Positions 1-5,805 of a stretch of DNA of 9,885 nucleotides are shown here, in pieces (the stretch's first letter is position 1; the number at the start of each line of letters is the position of its first letter). Both the position numbers and the translations under genes were made by a program. This DNA is from Candidatus Pelagibacter sp. GTDB taxonomy: Bacteria > Pseudomonadota > Alphaproteobacteria > Pelagibacterales > Pelagibacteraceae. Below the pieces are notes generated by a model. The model was not told where the DNA came from and ran no database searches. It saw nothing but the letters and a program-made list of their open reading frames with translations. Where the stretch lies: contig JAOHCJ010000021.1 of the NCBI GenBank assembly GCA_028095445.1, positions 1 through 9,885 of the forward strand, given 5' to 3'.

Positions 1-2
1 AA

Positions 3-827
3 GCTTCAGGATCTCAGAGATGGATAAATTTATATTTCATTAACTTACAACCTTCTGAATTAATGAAAATTGCTATAATAGCGTGTCTAGCAAAATATTA
101 TCACCGTATTCAAGCAGATAAAGTCAATTCTTTTCAAAGTATTTTGGTTGCTGTTGTTCTTTTAGTTGTGCCTATAATGCTTGTTACTAGTCAACCAGAT
201 TTAGGCACATCAATCTTAATTGCTTCAAGTGGCTTGGTGGTTGTTTGGCTGGCTGGCCTGAATATAAAATATTTTTTATATTCTTTTATAACTTTATTAA
301 TTTCATTACCTTTTGTTATTTCATTTTTAAAACCTTATCAAAAACTAAGAGTGTTAACTTTTCTAAATCCAGATAGAGACCCTTTAGGCGCAGGTTATCA
401 AATAATTCAATCAAAAATAGCAATTGGTTCTGGTGGCTTAACCGGAAAAGGATTTTTAAAAGGTACACAGAGTTATTTAGAATTTTTACCAGAAAAACAC
501 ACAGACTTTATTTTTACTTTATTTGCTGAAGAACACGGATTCTTAGGCGCTATATTTCTTTTGATAATTTATATAGTAATCATTTATAGAGTTTTAAAAA
601 TTGGTGCAATTTCAAGGAGTTATTTTGCGAAACTTTTTTGCTATGGTTATGGCTCATCAATTTTTTTCTATGTTACAGTTAATATGTCAATGGTATTAGG
701 ATTGTTGCCAATTGTTGGTTCACCATTACCAATTATGTCATATGGAGGGTCTTCCATGCTTGCAACAATGATTGGATTTGCAATCGTGATGAGTGCCAAA
801 ATTAATGAGAAACAGCTTATTGCTTAA
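3..827 (+). CDS. rodA: RodA/MrdB, peptidoglycan glycosyltransferase of the SEDS family (5' end cut off)
   Basis: SEDS-family integral membrane glycan polymerase that extends peptidoglycan from lipid II, normally paired with PBP2 in the elongasome. The reading frame is open to the window edge, so the gene begins outside; the ATG at 63 is an internal methionine, not the start. The 20 codons before it read GSQRWINL...QPSEL, the conserved RodA motif after the first membrane segments. Further conserved blocks are QPDLGTS, LNPDRDPLGAGYQ, PEKHTDFIF with the Asp expected to be catalytic (residue 168 of the visible part), EEHGFLG and the C-terminal GSPLPIMSYGGSS. About 274 residues are visible against about 370 for the family, so roughly the first 100 are missing. 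Several hydrophobic helices are evident. FtsW is the related alternative, but the HTDFIF block and short C-terminus favour RodA. No defect is seen in the visible part. Confidence 0.95.
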   Translation, partial: ASGSQRWINLYFINLQPSELMKIAIIACLAKYYHRIQADKVNSFQSILVAVVLLVVPIMLVTSQPDLGTSILIASSGLVVVWLAGLNIKYFLYSFITLLISLPFVISFLKPYQKLRVLTFLNPDRDPLGAGYQIIQSKIAIGSGGLTGKGFLKGTQSYLEFLPEKHTDFIFTLFAEEHGFLGAIFLLIIYIVIIYRVLKIGAISRSYFAKLFCYGYGSSIFFYVTVNMSMVLGLLPIVGSPLPIMSYGGSSMLATMIGFAIVMSAKINEKQLIA

Positions 828-838
828 TATTTACATAC

Positions 839-852
839 TATAATAGTATAAT
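839..852 (+). promoter_or_regulatory. Tandem TATAAT boxes, possible promoter for the dadA-like gene
   Basis: Two perfect TATAAT hexamers lie at 839-844 and 847-852, in the 68-bp gap between rodA and the next gene. Only poor -35 candidates exist upstream, such as TTATTG at 817-822, 16 nt before the first box. In DNA this AT-rich such hexamers arise easily, so the promoter call is tentative. Confidence 0.3.
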
Positions 853-887
853 TTGTCGCGAGAAATAATGCTCGCAAAAAATTATAC
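846..887. repeat. Long imperfect inverted repeat just before the dadA-like start
   Basis: Two 17-nt arms (846-862 and 871-887) pair at 15 of 17 positions around an 8-nt loop. The mismatches are 855/878 and 857/876. The core is GCGAG/CTCGC, unusually GC-rich for this window. The second arm ends 8 nt before the ATG at 896. Neither strand has a T-run right after the GC core; the A/T-rich outer arms could act as a weak bidirectional terminator for rodA. Alternatives are a 5'UTR hairpin masking the start of the next gene or a dyad for a DNA-binding protein. Confidence 0.5.
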
Positions 888-895
888 AAGTGTTG

Positions 896-2138
896 ATGAC
901 AAAAAAAACTAAAGTTGGGATTATAGGAGCTGGAATTCAAGGCATATCCAACGCATTATTTCTTCAAAGAAAAGGATTTGATGTAACTATATTTGATAGA
1001 GATGAACCTGGAAGTCCAGCAGCATCATACGGTAATGCTGGTCACTTTTCTCCATATGCTTCTGTACCAATGAACAGACCTGACATATTAACTGATGTTC
1101 CAGCAATGCTTTTAAGGTCTTCAGGACCGCTTGCGCTTAAATGGAACTATATTCCAAAAAATGATTCCATGGGCCTTACAATTTATTAGAAATTGTTCCA
1201 CAAAGAGAATGATGCATACAGCTAAAAATATGCACCAAATTTTAGATCTAGCATTACCTGCTTATGATGAACTTTTTGATGAAATTGACATTGAAGGATT
1301 AGTTGAAAAAAAAGGAATTTTATATATTTGGAGTGATCAAAGTTTGAAAAGTAGAGAGCTTGAAATTAATATTAGAAAAGAACTTGGAGTAGATCAACAA
1401 GTGGTAACACCTAAAGAAATTCATGACCTTGAACCTAATATAAAACCTTTTTATCACGGTGGTGTTTATTATCGTTATGGAAGACATGCAAGAAATCCTA
1501 GAAAGATACTTTTAAAGTTATTCGATCTATTTAAAAAAAAAGATGGAAAATTTATAAAGATTGATGTTAAAGACATAAAATTTAGTGACGAAAGACCAAT
1601 TATTAAAACTGAAACACAAAATTTTATATTTGATAAGATCGTTATTGCTTGTGGTGCATTTTCCAAAAGATTAACTGATAATTTAGATGAAAAAATACCA
1701 CTTGATACTGAAAGAGGTTATCATGTTCATTTTAAAGATTGCGACCATCTTTTAAGTAGACCGGTGATTTTTCAAAATAGGGGATTTGGTATTACTCCAA
1801 TGGAGCAAGGTCTTAGAGTTGTTGGAACTGTTGAATTTGGTGGACTACAAAACCCACTATCAAAATCAAGAGTTAAAAATTTAATTAACAATGCAAAATA
1901 TATGTTGGGAGATCTTCCAGAACACGAAGATGAATGGTTAGGCTTTAGACCCAGCTTGCCAGATTTTTTGCCTGTAATAGGCCCCTCGAAAAATCATAAA
2001 AATGTTTTTTATTGTTTTGGTCATCATCATTTAGGATGGACTTTGGGACCAATTTCAGGGAAGATAATTTCAGGAATGATTGCGAAAGAAAATACAAATT
2101 TAGACTTGAAATCATATAGCTCTCTAAGATTTAGCTAA
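896..2138 (+). pseudogene. FAD-dependent D-amino-acid dehydrogenase (DadA-like), split by a +1 frameshift
   Basis: Flavoprotein of the DAO/DadA family, which oxidises a D-amino acid (or a related amine such as D-hydroxyproline) to an imine that hydrolyses to a 2-oxo acid plus ammonia. The N-terminal dinucleotide fold shows GAGIQG at residues 11-16, and DRDEPGSPAASYGNAG follows. The C-terminus has the family signature GFRPSLPDFLPVIG and then GHHHLGWTLGP. The gene lies in two overlapping frames: one ends at 1189, the other is open from 1131 to 2138. Removing one A from the A6 run at 1156-1161 joins them as IPK-MIPWALQF, giving 413 residues, the usual family length. ATG 896 is preferred over the in-frame GTG 890 and TTG 893; none has a clear Shine-Dalgarno. 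The stop abuts the start of the next gene. The change may be a sequencing error, a true mutation or a slippage site. The exact substrate is not determined. Confidence 0.85.
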
Positions 2139-3020
2139 GTGAAAAATAAAGATAATATTGCATATGTTTTTTTATTTTTTGCAGCTTTGTTTTGGTCTGG
2201 AAATTTTTTAGTTGGAAAATTTGCTAGCCAGTACCAAGTACCACCTTTTTCGTTAAACTTTTATCGCTGGTTTTTTGCCTGGTTAATTTTAGCCCCATTT
2301 ACAATCCAAGAAATTTTGAAAAAAAAAAAATATATTTTAGAAAATTATAAATATTATATGATTCTTGGAATAACTAGCGTCACCATATTTAACTCAATTG
2401 TCTATTACTCTTTAAATTTTACCCAAGTGATCAGTGGAGTGCTGATGATATCAACAATACCAGTAATGATTATATTTATTTCTTCAATTTTAAAAATTGA
2501 AAAAACAAACACATTTCAAATATTGGGAGTTGCATGTTCTTTTGTTGGGGTAGTTTTAATTATAACTAAAGCCAACCTTGGAATATTATTAAATTTAGAT
2601 TTTAATAAAGGTGATATCACGATGGTTTTAGGAATGTTGTCATGGGCTACTTATTCTGCTTTATTAAAGAAAAAAAAACATCAACTATCTCAATTAACGT
2701 TATTGGAAGTGGTAATTTCATTTGGTTTTATTTTTTTAATTCCAATTTATTTTATTGAATATCAAATGGGTTATAGAATTGTATTAGATCAAAAATTTTT
2801 TATGATTTTATTTTATGTAGTATTATTTCCAGGTCTTATTTCTTTTATTTTTTGGATAAAGGGAGTCTCTTTAATTGGAGCTAATAGAGCTGGTATTTTT
2901 TTGCATATGATGCCTGTATTAAGTGCAATTATGGCAATGATTATTTTTAATGAAAAAATTTATGTTTTATCATATGCTGGGTGCAATATTTATTTTAACT
3001 GGAATCCTTTTATCAAATAG
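2139..3020 (+). CDS. EamA/DMT-family permease with a frameshifted C-terminus
   Basis: Drug/metabolite-transporter superfamily permease of the EamA type, with about ten hydrophobic helices in two homologous halves; family members move amino acids and other small metabolites, often outward. It starts with GTG directly after the preceding stop, with no alternative ATG nearby, and the N-terminus FAALFWSGNFLVGKF matches the first EamA helix. The second half carries SLIGANRAGIFLHMMPVLSA and FNEKIYVLSYAG. After residue 280 the frame degenerates (GCNIYFNWNPFIK). Dropping one G of the GGG at 2979-2981 restores the expected last helix, AIFILTGILL, and the tail SNRKTKNA, giving 299 residues with the stop at 3037-3039. 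The ancestral gene would then overlap the next one by 8 nt, as is normal in such operons. Substrate unknown. The altered protein loses its last membrane segment. Confidence 0.85.
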   Translation: MKNKDNIAYVFLFFAALFWSGNFLVGKFASQYQVPPFSLNFYRWFFAWLILAPFTIQEILKKKKYILENYKYYMILGITSVTIFNSIVYYSLNFTQVISGVLMISTIPVMIIFISSILKIEKTNTFQILGVACSFVGVVLIITKANLGILLNLDFNKGDITMVLGMLSWATYSALLKKKKHQLSQLTLLEVVISFGFIFLIPIYFIEYQMGYRIVLDQKFFMILFYVVLFPGLISFIFWIKGVSLIGANRAGIFLHMMPVLSAIMAMIIFNEKIYVLSYAGCNIYFNWNPFIK

Positions 3021-3031
3021 AAAAACTAAAA

Positions 3032-3982
3032 ATGCTTAAAGTTGCTATCTTAGACGATTACCAAAATATATCTCACGAGTTTGTAGATCTAAAAAAATTA
3101 TCAGGAAAATATGAATTTAAAATATTTAATGAACCATTTGAAGATGAAGCAAATGCTATTGAAGAATTATCAGACTTTGAAGCTTTATTAATAATGAGAG
3201 AACGAACTCCTATTACTAAAAATTTAATTGATAACTTAAATAATCTTAAATATATCATAACAAGTGGTTCAAGAAATAAAGCTATAGACTTAGCTGCTGC
3301 TAAAAAAAGTAGAGTTATAGTTTGTGGAACAGAAATTGATTTTGCAGGTACAACAGAATTAACTTGGGGTTTAATCTTAGGTTTAGCTAGAAATTTTAAA
3401 GAAGAAATTGACAATATGTACCAAGGTTATTGGCAATCTACTATTGGTTTAGAACTTAAAGGAAAAATTTTAGGCCTTGTTGGACTTGGAAGAGTCGGCT
3501 CTCAAGTTGCAAAAATTGGTAAAGCATTTGGTATGGAGGTTTTGGCCTGGAGTGAAAATTTAAACCTGGATACCTGTAAAGAGTTGGGTGTATTACCAAG
3601 TAGCAAAGAAGACTTATTGCAAAATTCTGATTTTATATCAATCCACGTTCAAGGTGGCGAAAGATACAAAGAGTTAATAAAACTAAAAGAACTAGATATG
3701 ATGAAAAAAACTGCTTTTTTAATTAATACGTCACGTGGATCAATTATTAATGAAGATGATTTAATTATTGCACTATCAACTAATGTGATTGCTGGTGCTG
3801 GCCTTGATGTTTATGAAAAAGAACCTTTACCAGAGGGTAATAAATTAAGATTTTTATCTAATGCATTATTAATGCCTCATGTTGGTTATGTTACTGCAGA
3901 AAACTACAGTATGTTTTATACACAAATGATTGAAGGACTAGAAGCCTGTGTTGCTGGTAAACCTTTAAGAGTATTAGAATAA
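3032..3982 (+). CDS. D-2-hydroxyacid dehydrogenase (NAD-dependent)
   Basis: Soluble oxidoreductase of the D-isomer-specific 2-hydroxyacid dehydrogenase family, which interconverts 2-oxo acids and D-2-hydroxy acids with NAD(P). The substrate domain opens with VAILDDYQNIS, a start typical of the phosphoglycerate-dehydrogenase-like subgroup. The nucleotide-binding motif GLVGLGRVG is at residues 148-156. The catalytic set is complete: Arg235 in NTSRGS, Glu264 in DVYEKEP and His283 in MPHVGY. At 316 residues it is full length. It follows the EamA gene; the unshifted version of that gene would overlap it by 8 nt. msrB follows after 3 nt. With the DadA-like gene upstream, it could act on the 2-oxo acid made by deamination, but this is inferred from position only. 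SerA-type phosphoglycerate dehydrogenase is less likely, because there is no ACT or extended C-terminal domain. Confidence 0.9.
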   Translation: MLKVAILDDYQNISHEFVDLKKLSGKYEFKIFNEPFEDEANAIEELSDFEALLIMRERTPITKNLIDNLNNLKYIITSGSRNKAIDLAAAKKSRVIVCGTEIDFAGTTELTWGLILGLARNFKEEIDNMYQGYWQSTIGLELKGKILGLVGLGRVGSQVAKIGKAFGMEVLAWSENLNLDTCKELGVLPSSKEDLLQNSDFISIHVQGGERYKELIKLKELDMMKKTAFLINTSRGSIINEDDLIIALSTNVIAGAGLDVYEKEPLPEGNKLRFLSNALLMPHVGYVTAENYSMFYTQMIEGLEACVAGKPLRVLE

Positions 3983-3985
3983 ATT

Positions 3986-4357
3986 ATGTCAAAAAAAATT
4001 AACAAAGATCTTACAGCTGAGCAAAAATTAATTTTGTTTGAAGATGGTACGGAAGCTCCTGGTACTAGCGAATTAAATCATGAAAAGAGAGAAGGTAGCT
4101 ATCACTGTACTAATTGTGATGAAAAATTATTTGATTCAACTACAAAATATGAAAGTGGTTCAGGTTGGCCTTCATTCTATCAATCACTACCAGATGCTTT
4201 TGAAACTAAAACAGATACTTTATTAGGGTACAAGAGGGTAGAATATCATTGCAAAAAATGTGGTGGTCATCATGGTCATATCTTTGAAGATGGACCTAAA
4301 CCAACTGGAAAAAGATATTGTAATAATGGGGTTTGTTTAATTTTTAAACCAAAATAA
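3986..4357 (+). CDS. msrB: Peptide-methionine (R)-S-oxide reductase MsrB
   Basis: Reduces the R-epimer of methionine sulfoxide in oxidised proteins. The 123 residues cover the whole SelR fold. The structural zinc site is present as C41-x2-C44 and C89-x2-C92. Family motifs GTEAPGTSEL, SGSGWPSFY, HCKKCGGHHGHIFEDGP and GKRYCNNGVC are clear, with C112 the catalytic cysteine. Two differences stand out: the motif usually written SGCGWPSF has Ser59 where many family members carry the resolving cysteine, and an additional Cys117 lies five residues after the catalytic one. The enzyme may therefore be regenerated through C117 or directly by thioredoxin or glutaredoxin. It sits 3 nt downstream of the hydroxyacid dehydrogenase, so is probably cotranscribed, and converges on grxC. 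Confidence 0.95.
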   Translation: MSKKINKDLTAEQKLILFEDGTEAPGTSELNHEKREGSYHCTNCDEKLFDSTTKYESGSGWPSFYQSLPDAFETKTDTLLGYKRVEYHCKKCGGHHGHIFEDGPKPTGKRYCNNGVCLIFKPK

Positions 4358-4374
4358 GCTATTTTTTTTATAGC
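4358..4374. terminator. Small hairpin between convergent msrB and grxC, possible weak terminator
   Basis: GCTAT at 4358-4362 pairs with ATAGC at 4370-4374 around a T7 loop, starting at the base after the msrB stop. On the - strand the stem is followed by TTATTTT, so it may serve grxC somewhat better than msrB. A 5-bp stem is weak. The rest of the convergent gap, up to 4427, is A/T-rich with no clear signal. Confidence 0.3.
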
Positions 4375-4427
4375 GATAGATAATTTTAGTATTTACATTT
4401 TTTAATTTTTTGGAAACTTGTAATATT

Positions 4428-4682
4428 TTATTTTAAAAGTTCTAGTAATTTATTTTCTTTTTCTAGTGCTCTTGCTTCATCATAACCACCGATGTGTTGA
4501 TCATCGAAGAAAATTTGAGGAATAGTTCTTTTACCATTAGCTTTTGCAATCATTTCATCCATTGCACCATCAACTGTTGCAATATTAATCTCTTTGTATT
4601 CAACATTGTTTCTTGCCAATAGTCTTTTTGCTGCATCACAATAATTGCAAAGAGGTCCTGTATAAATAGTTACTGATTTCAT
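4428..4682 (-). CDS. grxC: Glutaredoxin 3 (GrxC type), CNYC active site
   Basis: Small cytosolic dithiol oxidoreductase that uses glutathione to reduce protein disulfides and mixed disulfides. At 84 residues it is full length for GrxC. The active site is C12-N-Y-C15 in place of the classical CPYC; both thiols are kept. TIPQIFF at residues 53-59 carries the cis-proline (Pro55) and GGYDE at 65-69 the glutathione-binding turn. It lies 3 nt downstream of the DUF2805 gene on the same strand, so the two are probably cotranscribed. It converges on msrB, whose product is also a thiol enzyme. Confidence 0.95.
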   Translation of the reverse strand: MKSVTIYTGPLCNYCDAAKRLLARNNVEYKEINIATVDGAMDEMIAKANGKRTIPQIFFDDQHIGGYDEARALEKENKLLELLK

Positions 4683-4685
4683 ATC

Positions 4686-4982
4686 TTATAAATAATCGTT
4701 CTTTTTAATTTTACCAGCTATTTCTTTTCTTGAATATTCAAATTTTTTTCTATGTTTTATACTTTTTTGATTTACTCTTTTTCTCCATAACCTGAAAGAA
4801 GTAGGTTTTATAGATCTTCGCATAATCTTGATAACTTCAGACTCTGTCTTCCCAGTCTTTTGTTCAATTTCTTCAAAAGTGATCCGGTCCGCCCAAGCTG
4901 CCCAGATGATCCAATCTGGGTCATCAATTTTTGGTTCTGGATTTTTGACCTTAGTGATGGGTCTGCGACCTTTTTTTTTCAT
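4686..4982 (-). CDS. TIGR03643/DUF2805 family protein of unknown function
   Basis: Basic 98-residue protein. The central block from DDPDWIIWAAWADRITFEEIE through KTESEVIKIMRR to KPTSFRLWRKRV matches the TIGR03643/DUF2805 family, a small conserved family with no assigned function. The arrangement (acidic/aromatic helix, TESEV helix, then RRSIKP) resembles a compact helix-turn-helix, which is only an inference. Both ends are lysine- and arginine-rich (KKKGRRP at the start). An AAGGA (complement of 4986-4990) sits only 3 nt before the ATG, closer than ideal. It forms a two-gene unit with grxC. No membrane segment or signal peptide is seen. Confidence 0.8.
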   Translation of the reverse strand: MKKKGRRPITKVKNPEPKIDDPDWIIWAAWADRITFEEIEQKTGKTESEVIKIMRRSIKPTSFRLWRKRVNQKSIKHRKKFEYSRKEIAGKIKKNDYL

Positions 4983-5037
4983 AAATCCTTTATATTTGAA
5001 AAAAATGATTAATGCATTTTATTTAAGGCCATGATAT

Positions 5038-5043
5038 TATAAT
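5038..5043 (+). promoter_or_regulatory. TATAAT box, possible lysE promoter
   Basis: A perfect -10 hexamer about 65 nt before the LysE start. A start site about 7 nt downstream would put the 5' arm of the inverted repeat at 5047 at the very beginning of the transcript. No good -35 is visible at the proper distance. A -10-like hexamer for the opposite strand (complement of 5036-5041) overlaps it and could serve the DUF2805-grxC unit. Confidence 0.3.
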
Positions 5044-5046
5044 TAA

Positions 5047-5093
5047 GATAGTCCATCTTAGCCATCTTTAGCTCCCGGTTTTTTTGGACTATC
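5047..5093. repeat. Inverted repeat with internal tandem repeat in the divergent spacer
   Basis: GATAGTCCA at 5047-5055 pairs perfectly with TGGACTATC at 5085-5093. Allowing one bulged base, the pairing extends outward through TTAAG/CTTAA (5043-5047 with 5094-5098). The 29-nt interior holds most of a near-perfect tandem repeat, CATCTTAGC (5054-5062) and CATCTTTAGC (5063-5072), then CTCCCGG and a T7 run. It could be a structured leader RNA for the LysE exporter or an operator shared by the two divergent units. It resembles no riboswitch I can name. On the - strand the same bases also contain a short open frame (see findings). Confidence 0.45.
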
Positions 5094-5108
5094 CTTAAAA
5101 TCCATACA

Positions 5109-5723
5109 ATGCTCCCTTTAAACTATCTCCTTTTTTTACAAATAATTTTATTTTTATTTATCACTCCAGGAACACCTAGAATTGTAATTATTTCATATTC
5201 GATGAATTACGGAGTTCAAAAATGTATTTGGACAGCACTTGGAGATGTTACTGCAAATTTTATTCAAGCAACTTTAGTAATTTTTGTTCTTGGATCTTTT
5301 TTTGTCGATAATCCAAATTTTTTAAATACTTTTAAGTGGATTGGAATCGCTTATTTATTTTATCTTGCTTATGATATTTATAACTTAAGACCAAAAGCCA
5401 TTAGCTCAAATAATATTTTATCAAAAAATTTTTTTTCTTTTTTTAAAGATGGTTTTTTAGTTGCAGGAACAAGTCCTAAGGCTTGGATGTTCTTTCCACT
5501 AATCTTTCCACAGTTTATTGATTTTAATTCAAATTATATTATTCAATTCATTATCTTAATCACAACATATGTAATTTTAGATTTTTTATCTTTAGTTGCT
5601 TACGCAGTACTCGCTAGAAAATTAATTGTATGGATAAAAGCCAATCCAAAAATTATTAATACAATTTCAGCGTGCGTATTAATATTAGTCGCTTTAATTA
5701 TAGCTTTTTTTCAAAAATATTAA
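5109..5723 (+). CDS. LysE/RhtB-family amino-acid exporter
   Basis: Inner-membrane efflux protein of the LysE superfamily, whose characterised members export amino acids such as lysine, threonine or homoserine. At 204 residues it has the family's usual length, with about six hydrophobic segments. The first helix ends in the family-typical ITPGTPRIVI, and NYGVQKCIWTALGD corresponds to the conserved cytoplasmic loop after it. Later KWIGIAYLFYLAYDIY and AGTSPKAWMFFPLIFPQF match the conserved helix and the loop usually written NPKA. The ATG is chosen because an in-frame stop lies at 5049-5051 and no other start codon follows it; there is no clear Shine-Dalgarno. It is transcribed divergently from DUF2805-grxC and may be monocistronic. 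The substrate cannot be assigned. Confidence 0.88.
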   Translation: MLPLNYLLFLQIILFLFITPGTPRIVIISYSMNYGVQKCIWTALGDVTANFIQATLVIFVLGSFFVDNPNFLNTFKWIGIAYLFYLAYDIYNLRPKAISSNNILSKNFFSFFKDGFLVAGTSPKAWMFFPLIFPQFIDFNSNYIIQFIILITTYVILDFLSLVAYAVLARKLIVWIKANPKIINTISACVLILVALIIAFFQKY

Positions 5724-5758
5724 GTCGCATTTCTCAATAGATACTTGTTTGTTTTTTA

Positions 5759-5773
5759 ATTTAAGAGTTAAAT
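5759..5773. promoter_or_regulatory. AT dyad and possible promoter upstream of the ABC operon
   Basis: ATTTAA-GAG-TTAAAT is a perfect 15-bp dyad in the 82-bp gap before the binding-protein gene. A second palindrome, TTAAATTTAA, is at 5782-5791. A weak promoter reading is TTGTTT at 5745-5750 with TAAATA at 5769-5774 (18-nt spacer), which would overlap the dyad. Such dyads are easily produced by chance in this composition. Confidence 0.25.
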
Positions 5774-5794
5774 ATTTCTTTTTAAATTTAACAA

Positions 5795-5798
5795 AGGA
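5795..5798 (+). promoter_or_regulatory. Ribosome binding site setting the binding-protein start
   Basis: AGGA within AAAGGAA, 7 nt before the ATG at 5806, is the best-spaced Shine-Dalgarno seen before a gene in this window. It supports 5806 rather than the in-frame TTG at 5749, and that start also gives a clean signal peptide. Confidence 0.8.
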
Positions 5799-5805
5799 AA
5801 TAAAA

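Noticed and set aside
1130..1200. Programmed -1 ribosomal frameshift in the dehydrogenase
   Set aside because: The restoring shift is +1 (or -2), and no slippery heptamer in the right phase or downstream stem is evident.
1475..1666. 63-codon open frame on the - strand
   Set aside because: Lies wholly inside the conserved second half of the dehydrogenase gene, with no family resemblance; antisense shadow.
3073..3414. 113-codon open frame on the - strand
   Set aside because: Antisense to the intact hydroxyacid dehydrogenase; serine/leucine/isoleucine-rich composition typical of reverse reading of AT-rich codons.
4375..4427. Possible further terminator or small RNA in the convergent gap
   Set aside because: Only scattered 5-bp complementarities (TTACA/TGTAA) in very AT-rich sequence.
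4828..5034. 68-codon open frame on the + strand
   Set aside because: Antisense to the DUF2805 gene, which has family conservation; the frame has none.
5109..5117. ATGCTCCCT shared by the LysE start and the terminator stem at 7057
   Set aside because: A nine-base match with no wider similarity; coincidence.
5749..5805. TTG start extending the binding protein by 19 residues
   Set aside because: The extension would bury the signal peptide, and a well-placed AAAGGAA supports the ATG at 5806.
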